DNA of 55,789 bases from an uncultured Cyclobacteriaceae bacterium. Lineage in GTDB: Bacteria > Bacteroidota > Bacteroidia > Cytophagales > Cyclobacteriaceae. The notes under the pieces are model-generated. The model did not search any database. It was not told the DNA's origin and saw only the letters and a program-made list of their open reading frames with translations. The stretch spans positions 1 through 55,789 of the forward strand of contig CAKZRQ010000046.1 in assembly GCA_937146645.1 (NCBI GenBank), read 5' to 3'. Below are positions 1-6,962 of the stretch, in pieces; the first letter of the stretch is position 1; each line of letters starts with the position of its first letter. The position numbers were made by a program, and so were the translations under genes.

Positions 1-2
1 CC

Positions 3-1766
3 AACTTTCTGAGTTTGGTAGCCTTCATCGCTCTATTACTTGGTTGCGTAGGTGTGGCGAGTGCGGTAAATGTCTTTGTGAAAGAGAAGCTCGCTTCCGT
101 GGCCGTTTTGAGATGTCTTGGAGTTTCTTCCAGAGATGTGCTTCTGATTTACCTGACCGAAATTAAAATTATGGGTCTGGCAGGGGCCATTTTAGGAGCC
201 ATTTTCGGAACCCTTCTCCAATTTATCCTTCCTGCGGTTTTTGCTGATTTTCTTCCTGTGGAGGTTGAGATAGGGATTTCATGGCTTTCCATTGGATTTG
301 GAATTATTACAGGTTTGTTTGTTTCCATTCTTTTTGCCTTGCTTCCTTTACTGAAGGTGCGGAATGTATCTCCCATGGCTACCCTTCGCCCGGAGGCTAC
401 GAATACTTCCCTGTTGCGGGATCCACTCCGATGGGGTGTCATTGCCGGAATTTTGATTTTCATCTGGGGATTCAGTTTCTATCTGCTGGATGATTGGAAG
501 CTTGGTTTGGGCTTTACGGCTTTTGTGGTTTTCGCCTTCGGCGCCCTGTGGGGCCTCGGCAAAGTCATTATGTGGGTGGTTCGACGATTCTTACCCATTA
601 CTCTTACTTACACTTTGCGACAAGCTCTGGCAAATCTTTACAGGCCGAATAACCAAACGATCTCTTTGATTGCTACAATCGGCTTAGGAACAGCAATGGT
701 AAGTACCCTTTTCTTTTTGCAGAACTTATTGCTCGCCGAAGTGAGTTTTGCTGATAAGGAAGATCAGCCGAATCTATTGATGTTTGATATTCAAACTCAA
801 CAGTTGGAAGCTGTGAAGCAAAAAATTACTGACAAAGACTTGCCCATTATTCAGGAGGTACCCATCGTCACCATGCAGATTTCAGAAATCAATGGTGTGG
901 ACAAGGTGGAGAATAATGAGCTTTCGGATGAGGAAAGAAACCCAAGATGGATTTACAACCGGGAGTTCCGGGTGACCTATCGGGATACGCTTTCTGCAAC
1001 CGAAACTATGGCTGAGGGCGAATTAAGACCGTATACACCTGGAGACTCAATTTTCGTAAGTTTCTCAGCGAGCTGGGCAGAAGATGAAAGAATAAAAATC
1101 GGGGATGAGATTGAGTTTAATGTTCAGGGTAGGCCATTAAAAACGTATGTGGGTTCCCTCAGGAATGTGGATTTCAGTCAGGTCTCTACAAATTTCATTG
1201 TCCTTTTCCCAGATGGAGTTTTAGATGCTGCACCAAAGTTCCATGTGCTAATCACAAGAACGGATAATGACCAGGAATCAGCCGACATCCAATCAGCCGT
1301 AGTTCGTGAGTTTCCAAATATCTCAGTGATTAATCTTGGGACCATTGTAGAAACCCTGGAGGAGATTTTAGATAAAATTGGGTTTGTGATTCAGTTTATG
1401 GCCCTGTTTTCCATCGCGACTGGGATACTGGTTTTGATCAGCTCTTTGATCATTAGTAAATACCAAAGGATGCGTGAGAGTATCCTACTTAGAACGCTTG
1501 GAGCCAGCTCTTCCACAGTTTCACAAATCAACACTCTGGAATACTTCTTTCTGGGTAGTTTGGCTTCGCTCTCCGGAATTGTCCTGTCTTTTGTGGCGAC
1601 CTGGTTACTCTGTGAGTTTGTATTTGAAATCACCTTTACCGGAGCCTGGCTGGAAGGATTAGTGCTATATCTATCCATTACGGGTTTGACCATTGTTTTA
1701 GGTTGGCTAAACGGTCGAAAAATCATCAATCAACCTCCAATGGGTATTTTGAGGGGGAATACTTGA
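3..1766 (+). CDS. ABC transporter permease, FtsX-like (5' truncated by window edge)
   Basis: Integral membrane subunit of an ABC exporter with two FtsX domains, probably moving lipid or lipoprotein substrates out of the inner membrane. The reading frame is open to base 3, so the true start lies upstream. An apparent TTG start at 15 falls inside the first helix and is not used. About 588 residues are present, while relatives of this type are usually above 800. The end of one FtsX domain (three helices) comes first, closing with a PMATLRPE motif. Two central helices follow, then a helix near residues 215-235, a large periplasmic region (about 250-440) and three C-terminal helices. The ATPase partner is presumably upstream and out of view. 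The substrate cannot be told from sequence. Confidence 0.9.
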   Translation, partial: NFLSLVAFIALLLGCVGVASAVNVFVKEKLASVAVLRCLGVSSRDVLLIYLTEIKIMGLAGAILGAIFGTLLQFILPAVFADFLPVEVEIGISWLSIGFGIITGLFVSILFALLPLLKVRNVSPMATLRPEATNTSLLRDPLRWGVIAGILIFIWGFSFYLLDDWKLGLGFTAFVVFAFGALWGLGKVIMWVVRRFLPITLTYTLRQALANLYRPNNQTISLIATIGLGTAMVSTLFFLQNLLLAEVSFADKEDQPNLLMFDIQTQQLEAVKQKITDKDLPIIQEVPIVTMQISEINGVDKVENNELSDEERNPRWIYNREFRVTYRDTLSATETMAEGELRPYTPGDSIFVSFSASWAEDERIKIGDEIEFNVQGRPLKTYVGSLRNVDFSQVSTNFIVLFPDGVLDAAPKFHVLITRTDNDQESADIQSAVVREFPNISVINLGTIVETLEEILDKIGFVIQFMALFSIATGILVLISSLIISKYQRMRESILLRTLGASSSTVSQINTLEYFFLGSLASLSGIVLSFVATWLLCEFVFEITFTGAWLEGLVLYLSITGLTIVLGWLNGRKIINQPPMGILRGNT

Positions 1767-1812
1767 TTTTTTCATTTAAATAAATTCTTTTAACTGGTAT
1801 CAATTGTGGTTT

Positions 1813-2427
1813 ATGGTACATCCATTTCAAAGCAGTCTTTCAAAATCCGAGCAAGCATTTATTGAAATGCATGGACTAAAATATGAGTGGCTTTTTGATG
1901 CTCAAGGTAAAGGGCTGCCATTTTACAAGGTGAAGATGGAATTATTGGAAAAACGAGTTGCTTTCAATACAACGCCATGTAAGGATTATGGTCATAAATT
2001 GCGGAGTAGACATGGTCATTGTCTCCAATGTGATGAAAAAAGAATTGCGTGGGTGACTCGAAAAAGAGGATTTACCTACCTGGCCTTTTCGAATTCTCAA
2101 AAACTGGTTAAAGTTGGGTTTTCAGAAAAAATTGAGAACAGAGAGGATAGTTTAAATAGGACAAAATACGGAGGGATCGCTGATTGGAAGGTCTTTTGTC
2201 ATGTAAAGACTAATCAAGCTTTTAAATTAGAAAGTACTGTTCAAAAAGCGCTTAGAACGACCCAAGTTATAAGAGAATATGAACATGGAGGATTTAGACA
2301 ATATGCTAACGAACTTTTTAAATCAAGTCCTAGTGATTCTTTGGAGTCTTTAACAAAAAGTATGTCCGAATTGTCAATATCGATTAATAAATTAGTCTTA
2401 GATCATAATTTTTCTAACCTGATTTAG
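1813..2427 (+). CDS. GIY-YIG/Mug113-like nuclease-domain protein with zinc finger
   Basis: A 204-residue accessory protein. The middle part (about 87-165) resembles the Mug113/T5orf172 branch of the GIY-YIG fold: TYL stands for the GIY strand, VKVG (99-102) for the YIG strand, followed by Arg110 in a predicted helix and Glu140, which matches the metal-binding Glu. In front sits a zinc-ribbon-like set, Cys56, His61, Cys70 and Cys73. The C-terminal tail (about 172-204) is Ser-rich and unrecognised. ATG 1813 was chosen over a TTG nine bases upstream. The gene is AT-rich compared with the permease before it and stands alone, next to an HNH-type gene on the other strand, which suggests acquired DNA. 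The catalytic strand residues are degenerate, so it may bind rather than cut DNA. Confidence 0.6.
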   Translation: MVHPFQSSLSKSEQAFIEMHGLKYEWLFDAQGKGLPFYKVKMELLEKRVAFNTTPCKDYGHKLRSRHGHCLQCDEKRIAWVTRKRGFTYLAFSNSQKLVKVGFSEKIENREDSLNRTKYGGIADWKVFCHVKTNQAFKLESTVQKALRTTQVIREYEHGGFRQYANELFKSSPSDSLESLTKSMSELSISINKLVLDHNFSNLI

Positions 2428-2544
2428 ATTATCAATTGCTCTTCTCAATTTCATCCTTCTAGAAAACTTATAAAGGGGTGAGCGCAGTTAAAATATTATT
2501 GCAGATTTTTCCCAGTGATATTTTATCAGGGATACTTAAAAATC

Positions 2545-3372
2545 TTACTTTATCAAGCGAAGTCCTTTATTGAAGAATTCATATGTTGAGGAAAAACAAT
2601 GGCCAGATTCATTTTCAAATGAAAACAGAATTGTTTTACCTAGTAAATTATCAGGTACCAAAGGCTTCAAAATTTCATCTGCCTCCATATGATTGCCTTC
2701 CAAGAATTGTTCGTAGCTAACAACTAGCTCAATCTTCTCATACGGTGGAAGGTTATTGACTTTTGGAAGAGTGTCAATTCTAAGCCTTGGGATATCAGAC
2801 TCAATTTTAATATTGAAAGCAGGGCTGGTAGAATTGTTGAAAACGTTTAAAGTGAAATCTGAAGTGATCCCCCAATGAATCACCAAAGGTAAGCCTACAA
2901 AGTAAGGGCCTTCGCCAAATTTCTCTCTATTCTTTTCACTGAAGCCATGATTCTTGCGAATTGAATGGCTCCAGATCAAGTCGGGTTGGATTCTTGGTTT
3001 ACCGCTTGGACTTTTAATGCCCTGGATCTTTTGAAGAGCTTCTTTTTCACTATCTGACTTCCATTTTAAAAGAAGGCTAGTTGGATATGAAATAGGATCT
3101 CTATCGATTAGAATAGAACAATTTGAACATAGCCAAATTCCATTTTCAATCGAAATTCTATCGGCTTTGGATAAGTTTGGATCAAAGCGCGGGCCCTTTG
3201 GAGCAGCAGCTGTAATATGAGCGGCAATGCCAATTTTCACAAACGAATCAGAAGTACCACCTGGGCCAACAGTTGCTGATTTGCAGGAAGGATTTGAACA
3301 ATTATATCCAACTCTTTTTGCAAGAACTTCCTTTGTAGCTTCTTTGAATTCGTGTCTGGATTTGTTGGCCAT
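2545..3372 (-). CDS. HNH-endonuclease-like protein with unknown C-terminal domain
   Basis: A 275-residue protein. The N-terminal ~115 residues match a Cys4 HNH subgroup: Cys25 and Cys30, then an AHI motif (His52) followed by AAAPKGPRFD, then ENGIWLCSNC with Asn77, Cys82 and Cys85, and LIDRD (89-93). The third HNH position appears to be Asp rather than His, as in the ENGIWLC-type relatives. Residues 150-275 form an all-beta-looking region (PYFVGLPLVIHWG onward) that I do not recognise and that could sense a ligand or partner. Such proteins often occur in accessory or defence loci. Here it lies between the GIY-YIG-like gene and the 3' end of tRNA-Leu. Nuclease activity is inferred from the motif only. 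Confidence 0.65.
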   Translation of the reverse strand: MANKSRHEFKEATKEVLAKRVGYNCSNPSCKSATVGPGGTSDSFVKIGIAAHITAAAPKGPRFDPNLSKADRISIENGIWLCSNCSILIDRDPISYPTSLLLKWKSDSEKEALQKIQGIKSPSGKPRIQPDLIWSHSIRKNHGFSEKNREKFGEGPYFVGLPLVIHWGITSDFTLNVFNNSTSPAFNIKIESDIPRLRIDTLPKVNNLPPYEKIELVVSYEQFLEGNHMEADEILKPLVPDNLLGKTILFSFENESGHCFSSTYEFFNKGLRLIK

Positions 3373-3512
3373 AAAAATTAATTCTCCTTTTCGATTCTTT
3401 AGAAGTCGTTTCTGCGATCAAAAAGTTCAAAATTTGAAAAAGAAAATTGTGTGCCAATAGTTTGCAAAAAAAAATAAAACCCCTTCAAAAATTAATTTGA
3501 AGAGGTTTTTCG

Positions 3513-3594
3513 TACCCAGGGCCGGAGTCGAACCGGCACGCCCGAAGGCATTGGTGTTTGAGACCAACGCGTCTACCAATTCCGCCACCTGGGC
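3513..3594 (-). tRNA. tRNA-Leu (anticodon CAA)
   Basis: Read on the minus strand, an 82-base tRNA with acceptor GCCCAGG pairing to CCTGGGT (the first pair is G-U), discriminator A, a long variable arm, and the T-loop sequence GGTTCGACTCC. The anticodon loop CTCAAAC between TTGGT and ACCAA gives CAA, leucine. CCA is not encoded. The 5' leader is unusual (see the repeat at 3609-3650). Confidence 0.95.
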
Positions 3595-3608
3595 TTGTGG
3601 AACCCTAA

Positions 3609-3650
3609 GTCTACCATCCCGATAGTTATCGGGACCGCCACCTGGGCTTG
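3609..3650 (-). repeat. Partial copy of tRNA-Leu 5' end split by an 18-bp palindrome
   Basis: On the minus strand this repeats tRNA-Leu bases 1-13 (GCCCAGGTGGCGG, at 3635-3647, with the same CAA before it) and bases 17-24 (TGGTAGAC, at 3609-3616). The three bases AAT of the D-loop are replaced by the near-perfect palindrome at 3617-3634 (arms TCCCGATA/TATCGGGA). The copy stops after base 24, so it is not a working tRNA. It lies between the putative promoter and the intact tRNA gene. Confidence 0.85.
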
Positions 3651-3690
3651 GTGAGATTGTTATCTCATCCGCTACTTGCGTAACGGGTTG

Positions 3691-3721
3691 CAAATATGGG
3701 CAAAGATTTTTTTTCGTACAA
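3691..3721 (-). promoter_or_regulatory. Putative promoter of tRNA-Leu
   Basis: On the minus strand, TTG (3719-3721), 20 bases, then CATATTTG (3691-3698). This is one mismatch from the Bacteroidota pattern TTG-N~20-TAnnTTTG. It lies about 100 bases before the tRNA, so the transcript would include the broken tRNA copy. Confidence 0.5.
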
Positions 3722-3723
3722 CA

Positions 3724-4023
3724 TCAGAAATTCACTTCCTGAAGTTTTTTTGAACTAAAGGCAAATGGCTTTTCAGAGAAGAGCGTTTTGGTAAATGCCC
3801 ATACCTTTTTGAAGAGCTCGGAATCACGATATCGGTTCAGCGCTTCCTCGTTTTCCCAATGACTGTAAGTCATAAACACATTGGGTTTATTCTCATCTCT
3901 CCACAGCTCTAAATGATGACAGCCTTCAAACCCTCGGATCGCTTTCTTATTCTTTTCGAAGTTCTCTAAAAAGTCTTCAATTCGATCTTCCTGAAAAGTC
4001 ATTCTTACCACTCTGATCAGCAT
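3724..4023 (-). CDS. Antibiotic biosynthesis monooxygenase (ABM) domain protein
   Basis: A 99-residue protein, the usual size for a single ABM ferredoxin-like domain (YgiN/quinol monooxygenase type). The N-terminal strand LIRVVRMTF, the FEGCHHLELWRDENKP turn and the YSHWENEEALNRYRDSELF segment are typical of the family, which acts as dimers on quinones or other small aromatic compounds or serves detoxifying roles. It starts three bases after the stop of the SAM hydrolase gene upstream, so the two are probably one operon. The substrate is unknown, and a direct functional link to SAM hydrolysis is not evident. Confidence 0.8.
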   Translation of the reverse strand: MLIRVVRMTFQEDRIEDFLENFEKNKKAIRGFEGCHHLELWRDENKPNVFMTYSHWENEEALNRYRDSELFKKVWAFTKTLFSEKPFAFSSKKLQEVNF

Positions 4024-4026
4024 AAC

Positions 4027-4803
4027 CTAGTTATTAGAATGGAAAGTAACATAAACTGCACTGTCGTGCTTTAGGCCCAAAAGGCCAGAACCATTTCCCT
4101 GATTAATTCCTATCTCCAGTAGTCCCAGACTATTAAAAATCACAAAACAGTCTCCAGGCTCTACTTCGTCGTACCTCTTATTTAATCGATTCAATTTTTC
4201 CCGATTGAAACCAATGGTATACGATCCTGGATTTAGTTTTTCGAAGTCACTCTGACGGATATTTGTGATTAGATTTCCATACCCATCCACATGGAGTACA
4301 TGGCCCAGAATTTCCTCTCGTGTTACCTTGGTCTGTCTGGAAATTAACTTCTTCAAATGATCCAGCGGGCCTCCGAAATCATGAATGGACGCCCCGCTTG
4401 CTACCTTCGCTGCGATAGGGGCTAAGATTTCCTTCTCCGGAAAGCTGCTCTCACGAATATGCTGATCAGCAAAGCGAACCATTATTCCGGGTTCCTGATC
4501 CGCGAGCAGGCTTAGGATTCCATTGTTGGGTCCGATAAATATGTGCTCTTCCAATTTTATTCCTATAAACCCATCCGACAAACCTTTGGTAGTCTGCATG
4601 GCTACGAGATGAACAGTACCTTTTGGAAATTCACGAAAAACTGATCTCAGCAGAAAGGCTGCAGGAGCCAAATCGAAGGCTTGGATCCGTGAAGAAATAT
4701 CTATGATGTTTAGCTGTGGATTTACTGCCAACATGCTGGCTTTGACGGCAGGTAAATAAAAATCATTATCCCCAAAATCAGAGAGGATTGTCACTAATGC
4801 CAT
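4027..4803 (-). CDS. S-adenosyl-L-methionine hydroxide adenosyltransferase (SAM hydrolase family, former DUF62)
   Basis: A 258-residue protein of the family that uses water to split SAM into adenosine and methionine, related to bacterial fluorinases and chlorinases. Visible family features are the N-terminal strand TILSDFG (5-11), the VHLVAM strand, GPNNGILS (91-98) and the central ILAPIAAKVASG (126-137), followed by the second domain with HVDGYGNLITNI. The length is normal. The usual biological role of the family is still debated. Hydrolase rather than halogenase is the default reading because most such proteins are hydrolases. It heads a two-gene operon with the ABM protein and is divergent from phoH. 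Confidence 0.85.
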   Translation of the reverse strand: MALVTILSDFGDNDFYLPAVKASMLAVNPQLNIIDISSRIQAFDLAPAAFLLRSVFREFPKGTVHLVAMQTTKGLSDGFIGIKLEEHIFIGPNNGILSLLADQEPGIMVRFADQHIRESSFPEKEILAPIAAKVASGASIHDFGGPLDHLKKLISRQTKVTREEILGHVLHVDGYGNLITNIRQSDFEKLNPGSYTIGFNREKLNRLNKRYDEVEPGDCFVIFNSLGLLEIGINQGNGSGLLGLKHDSAVYVTFHSNN

Positions 4804-4825
4804 AGAAATGGGTAAATTTATTGTG

Positions 4826-4833
4826 TACTTTTG
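4826..4833 (+). promoter_or_regulatory. Possible -7 element upstream of phoH
   Basis: TACTTTTG matches TAnnTTTG and sits inside the inverted repeat TGTAC-TTTT-GTACA (4824-4837) in the divergent region. No TTG is at the expected distance, so the call is weak. Confidence 0.3.
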
Positions 4834-4906
4834 TACAACGAGCAGAACAAAAATAGAAATTTTATTCTTTAGCCTTCAAGGATAATTCAATTCAAAAAAG
4901 ACAAGT

Positions 4907-5881
4907 TTGGTCGAAAAAGTAATCACGTTAGAAAACATCCCTTTAGCCGAATTTTTAGGTACGGCAAACGCGAATATTAAGCAGCTTTCTGCGGCTTTTC
5001 CGCAAAGCAAAATCATTTCTAGAGGTAATGAGGTCCGCATTCAAGGCGGAGCCCCTGAGATTCTTCGAATCAATGAAGTGTTCAATCAGCTTCTGGCGCA
5101 TTTTGATCAGTATGGCAAGCTAAGTCCAGATAATGTAAAAGACTACATTGATGCGGATGGCGTAGCCACAGAAAAGGCCAGCCATGATCAGGTGATCATA
5201 TTTGGAAACAAGGGTTTGGTCATCAAACCAAAGTCTGCTAATCAGCGGAAATTGGTTTCGGCAATGGTAAAAAACGATTTGGTTTTCGCGCTAGGGCCAG
5301 CCGGAACTGGTAAAACTTACATCGCAGTAGCTTTGGCAGTCAGAGCCTTGAAGAATAGAGAGGTCAAAAGGATTATCATTACCAGACCGGCAGTAGAAGC
5401 AGGAGAGAGTTTGGGATTTTTGCCTGGGGATTTGCAGGAAAAACTGGATCCATATTTGCGACCTATTTATGATGCGCTTCAGGATATGGTGCCGCCAGAA
5501 AAGCTGAAGTATTATCAGGAAACTCGTGTAATTGAAATAGCTCCCTTGGCATATATGCGAGGTAGAACTCTCCATGATGCCTTCGTGATTTTGGACGAAG
5601 CGCAGAACACCACGAGCGAGCAGATTAAGATGTTTTTGACCCGAATGGGACCAAATGCCAAAGTGATGATTACCGGAGATCAAACTCAGGTTGATTTACC
5701 TGCGCGGCAAAAGTCGGGTCTTTCTGAAGCATTGAGAATACTCAAAAATGTGAAGGGGATTGGAATGGTAAACCTTAGTGGAAAGGATGTAATCCGCCAT
5801 AAACTTGTCAAAAGTATCATAGAAGCTTACGAGAAGAACGAAGAGGTGAAAAAGCCAGGAAATGAGTCTCGAGGTAAATAA
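4907..5881 (+). CDS. phoH: PhoH family ATPase (PhoL/YbeZ-like)
   Basis: A 324-residue cytoplasmic P-loop ATPase, full length for the family. Residues 10-100 form the N-terminal KH-like part seen in PhoH-like proteins. Walker A is GPAGTGKT (130-137) and Walker B is VILDEAQN (227-234). The GDLQEKLDPYLRPI stretch and ITGDQTQVD near 256-263 are diagnostic. PhoH-like proteins are thought to act in RNA metabolism or ribosome maturation, often with YbeY, which is not next to it here. The start is TTG 4907, giving MVEKVITLENIPL. No closer ATG keeps the conserved N-terminus. The last 20 bases overlap the downstream acetyltransferase gene, so translation is probably coupled. Confidence 0.93.
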   Translation: MVEKVITLENIPLAEFLGTANANIKQLSAAFPQSKIISRGNEVRIQGGAPEILRINEVFNQLLAHFDQYGKLSPDNVKDYIDADGVATEKASHDQVIIFGNKGLVIKPKSANQRKLVSAMVKNDLVFALGPAGTGKTYIAVALAVRALKNREVKRIIITRPAVEAGESLGFLPGDLQEKLDPYLRPIYDALQDMVPPEKLKYYQETRVIEIAPLAYMRGRTLHDAFVILDEAQNTTSEQIKMFLTRMGPNAKVMITGDQTQVDLPARQKSGLSEALRILKNVKGIGMVNLSGKDVIRHKLVKSIIEAYEKNEEVKKPGNESRGK

Positions 5882-6299
5882 AATTCGTAGCCCAAAGGCC
5901 TTTAAATCTGCTTTTGCTATCAGGGAACAAGCATTTGTCGTAGAACAGGGCGTTCCTCCTGAAGCAGAGTATGATCAGTATGAGGAGAGTTCTACGCATT
6001 TTTTAGCCACGAGTGACGGTGATCCTGTAGGTACTGCCAGGTGGCGATTTACTTCAGAGGGAATCAAACTGGAAAGATTTGCCGTGAAGAAAGACTATAG
6101 AGGCCAGGGAGTGGGTACTGCTTTGGTCAAAGCTGTCCTTGAAGATTTGGAATCTAATGAGGAAGCCAAGGATAAAATGAGGTATTTGAACGCCCAGTTG
6201 AAGGCTGTTCCACTTTATTTACACTTTGGTTTTCAACAAGTTGGCGAGATGTTTGAAGAATGTAATATTTTACATTACAGAATGGAATTGAAACCATAA
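5862..6299 (+). CDS. GNAT family N-acetyltransferase
   Basis: A 145-residue single-domain GNAT protein. The acetyl-CoA pyrophosphate loop is YRGQGVGTALV (79-89), preceded by the strand KLERFAVKKD. The N-terminal AIREQAFVVEQGVP recalls the ElaA/YjcF group, whose substrates are not well known. The ATG at 5862 lies inside the last codons of phoH in another frame, and the overlap supports co-transcription. The C-terminal FQQVGEMFEECNILHYRM matches the usual last strand. Function beyond acetyl transfer cannot be told. Confidence 0.88.
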   Translation: MSLEVNKIRSPKAFKSAFAIREQAFVVEQGVPPEAEYDQYEESSTHFLATSDGDPVGTARWRFTSEGIKLERFAVKKDYRGQGVGTALVKAVLEDLESNEEAKDKMRYLNAQLKAVPLYLHFGFQQVGEMFEECNILHYRMELKP

Positions 6300-6310
6300 A
6301 CTATTATATA

Positions 6311-6877
6311 ATGAAAAAGCTAATTTTTACGCTGGCATTTTCCGCGATGAGCTCCACAGTACTTTTGGGACAGGATGTAGTTTCTAGCAGTGGAAGTGGG
6401 GGATTTGGAAACAAAACCAATGAAATCAAACTCAACTTTGTCAATCTGATTATTCTTGGATCTTTTGAAGTGGGTTACGAGAAATTTCTAGGGGACGATT
6501 ATTCATTAGATCTTCAGGTACATATCAACGATCGTTTTGGATATAATTCTCAAAACGACGATAAGAATTATAAGACCAATGCGGTTCAGGCGGCTATGAA
6601 TTTCTATTTCGGCGACAATCCAAATGGACGCTTCTTTTTATATCCTTTGTTCAAAGTACGTTTTGGAGAGTTTGAGGAAATGAAGGATGGGGATATGGTC
6701 ACCACCAATATGAACGCCTTTATTTTCGGAGCTGGTGGAGGTTATAAATGGGAGTTTTCAGAAAGCTTTGCCTTCGGACCTTACGCTAGTATTGCCAGAG
6801 GATTTAGCGATGAAGTTTCAGATAGATTTTCTAGCGTTGAGGTGAATGCAGGCTTTAGTCTAGGTTATAGATTTTAA
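6311..6877 (+). CDS. Outer-membrane beta-barrel protein, small
   Basis: A 188-residue exported protein. Residues 1-21 are a signal peptide ending SSTVLLGQ, with no lipobox cysteine. The rest alternates hydrophobic and polar residues with repeated aromatic-Gly turns (YEKFLGDDYS, FIFGAGGGYKWEF) and ends LGYRF, a terminal aromatic as in barrel proteins inserted by the Bam machinery. The length suggests about eight strands. It follows the acetyltransferase by 11 bases and is closed by a hairpin terminator, so it may be the last gene of the phoH transcript. Function unknown. Confidence 0.8.
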   Translation: MKKLIFTLAFSAMSSTVLLGQDVVSSSGSGGFGNKTNEIKLNFVNLIILGSFEVGYEKFLGDDYSLDLQVHINDRFGYNSQNDDKNYKTNAVQAAMNFYFGDNPNGRFFLYPLFKVRFGEFEEMKDGDMVTTNMNAFIFGAGGGYKWEFSESFAFGPYASIARGFSDEVSDRFSSVEVNAGFSLGYRF

Positions 6878-6899
6878 CTATACTCATCAAAAATAATGA

Positions 6900-6921
6900 A
6901 GCCCCAATCGGGGCTTTTTTT
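6900..6921 (+). terminator. Rho-independent terminator after the small OMP gene
   Basis: Stem AGCCCC-AATC-GGGGCT followed by a run of seven T. It ends the phoH-GNAT-OMP transcript. Confidence 0.9.
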
Positions 6922-6962
6922 ATGCTTGAAATTCACTAAATTCATAGGAGTTATTTTTTAAT

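Noticed and set aside
1767..1812. Direct repeat of the tRNA-Leu 3' end as an attachment site at the far edge of the accessory stretch
   Set aside because: No match to the tRNA 3' end (CCGGCCCTGGGTA) was found there.
3427..3693. Open frame of 88 codons on the minus strand
   Set aside because: It runs across the tRNA-Leu gene and its broken copy; not a protein gene.
4027..4803. Fluorinase or chlorinase function
   Set aside because: Nothing specific to halogenases was seen and no halometabolite genes are nearby; hydrolase is the common function.
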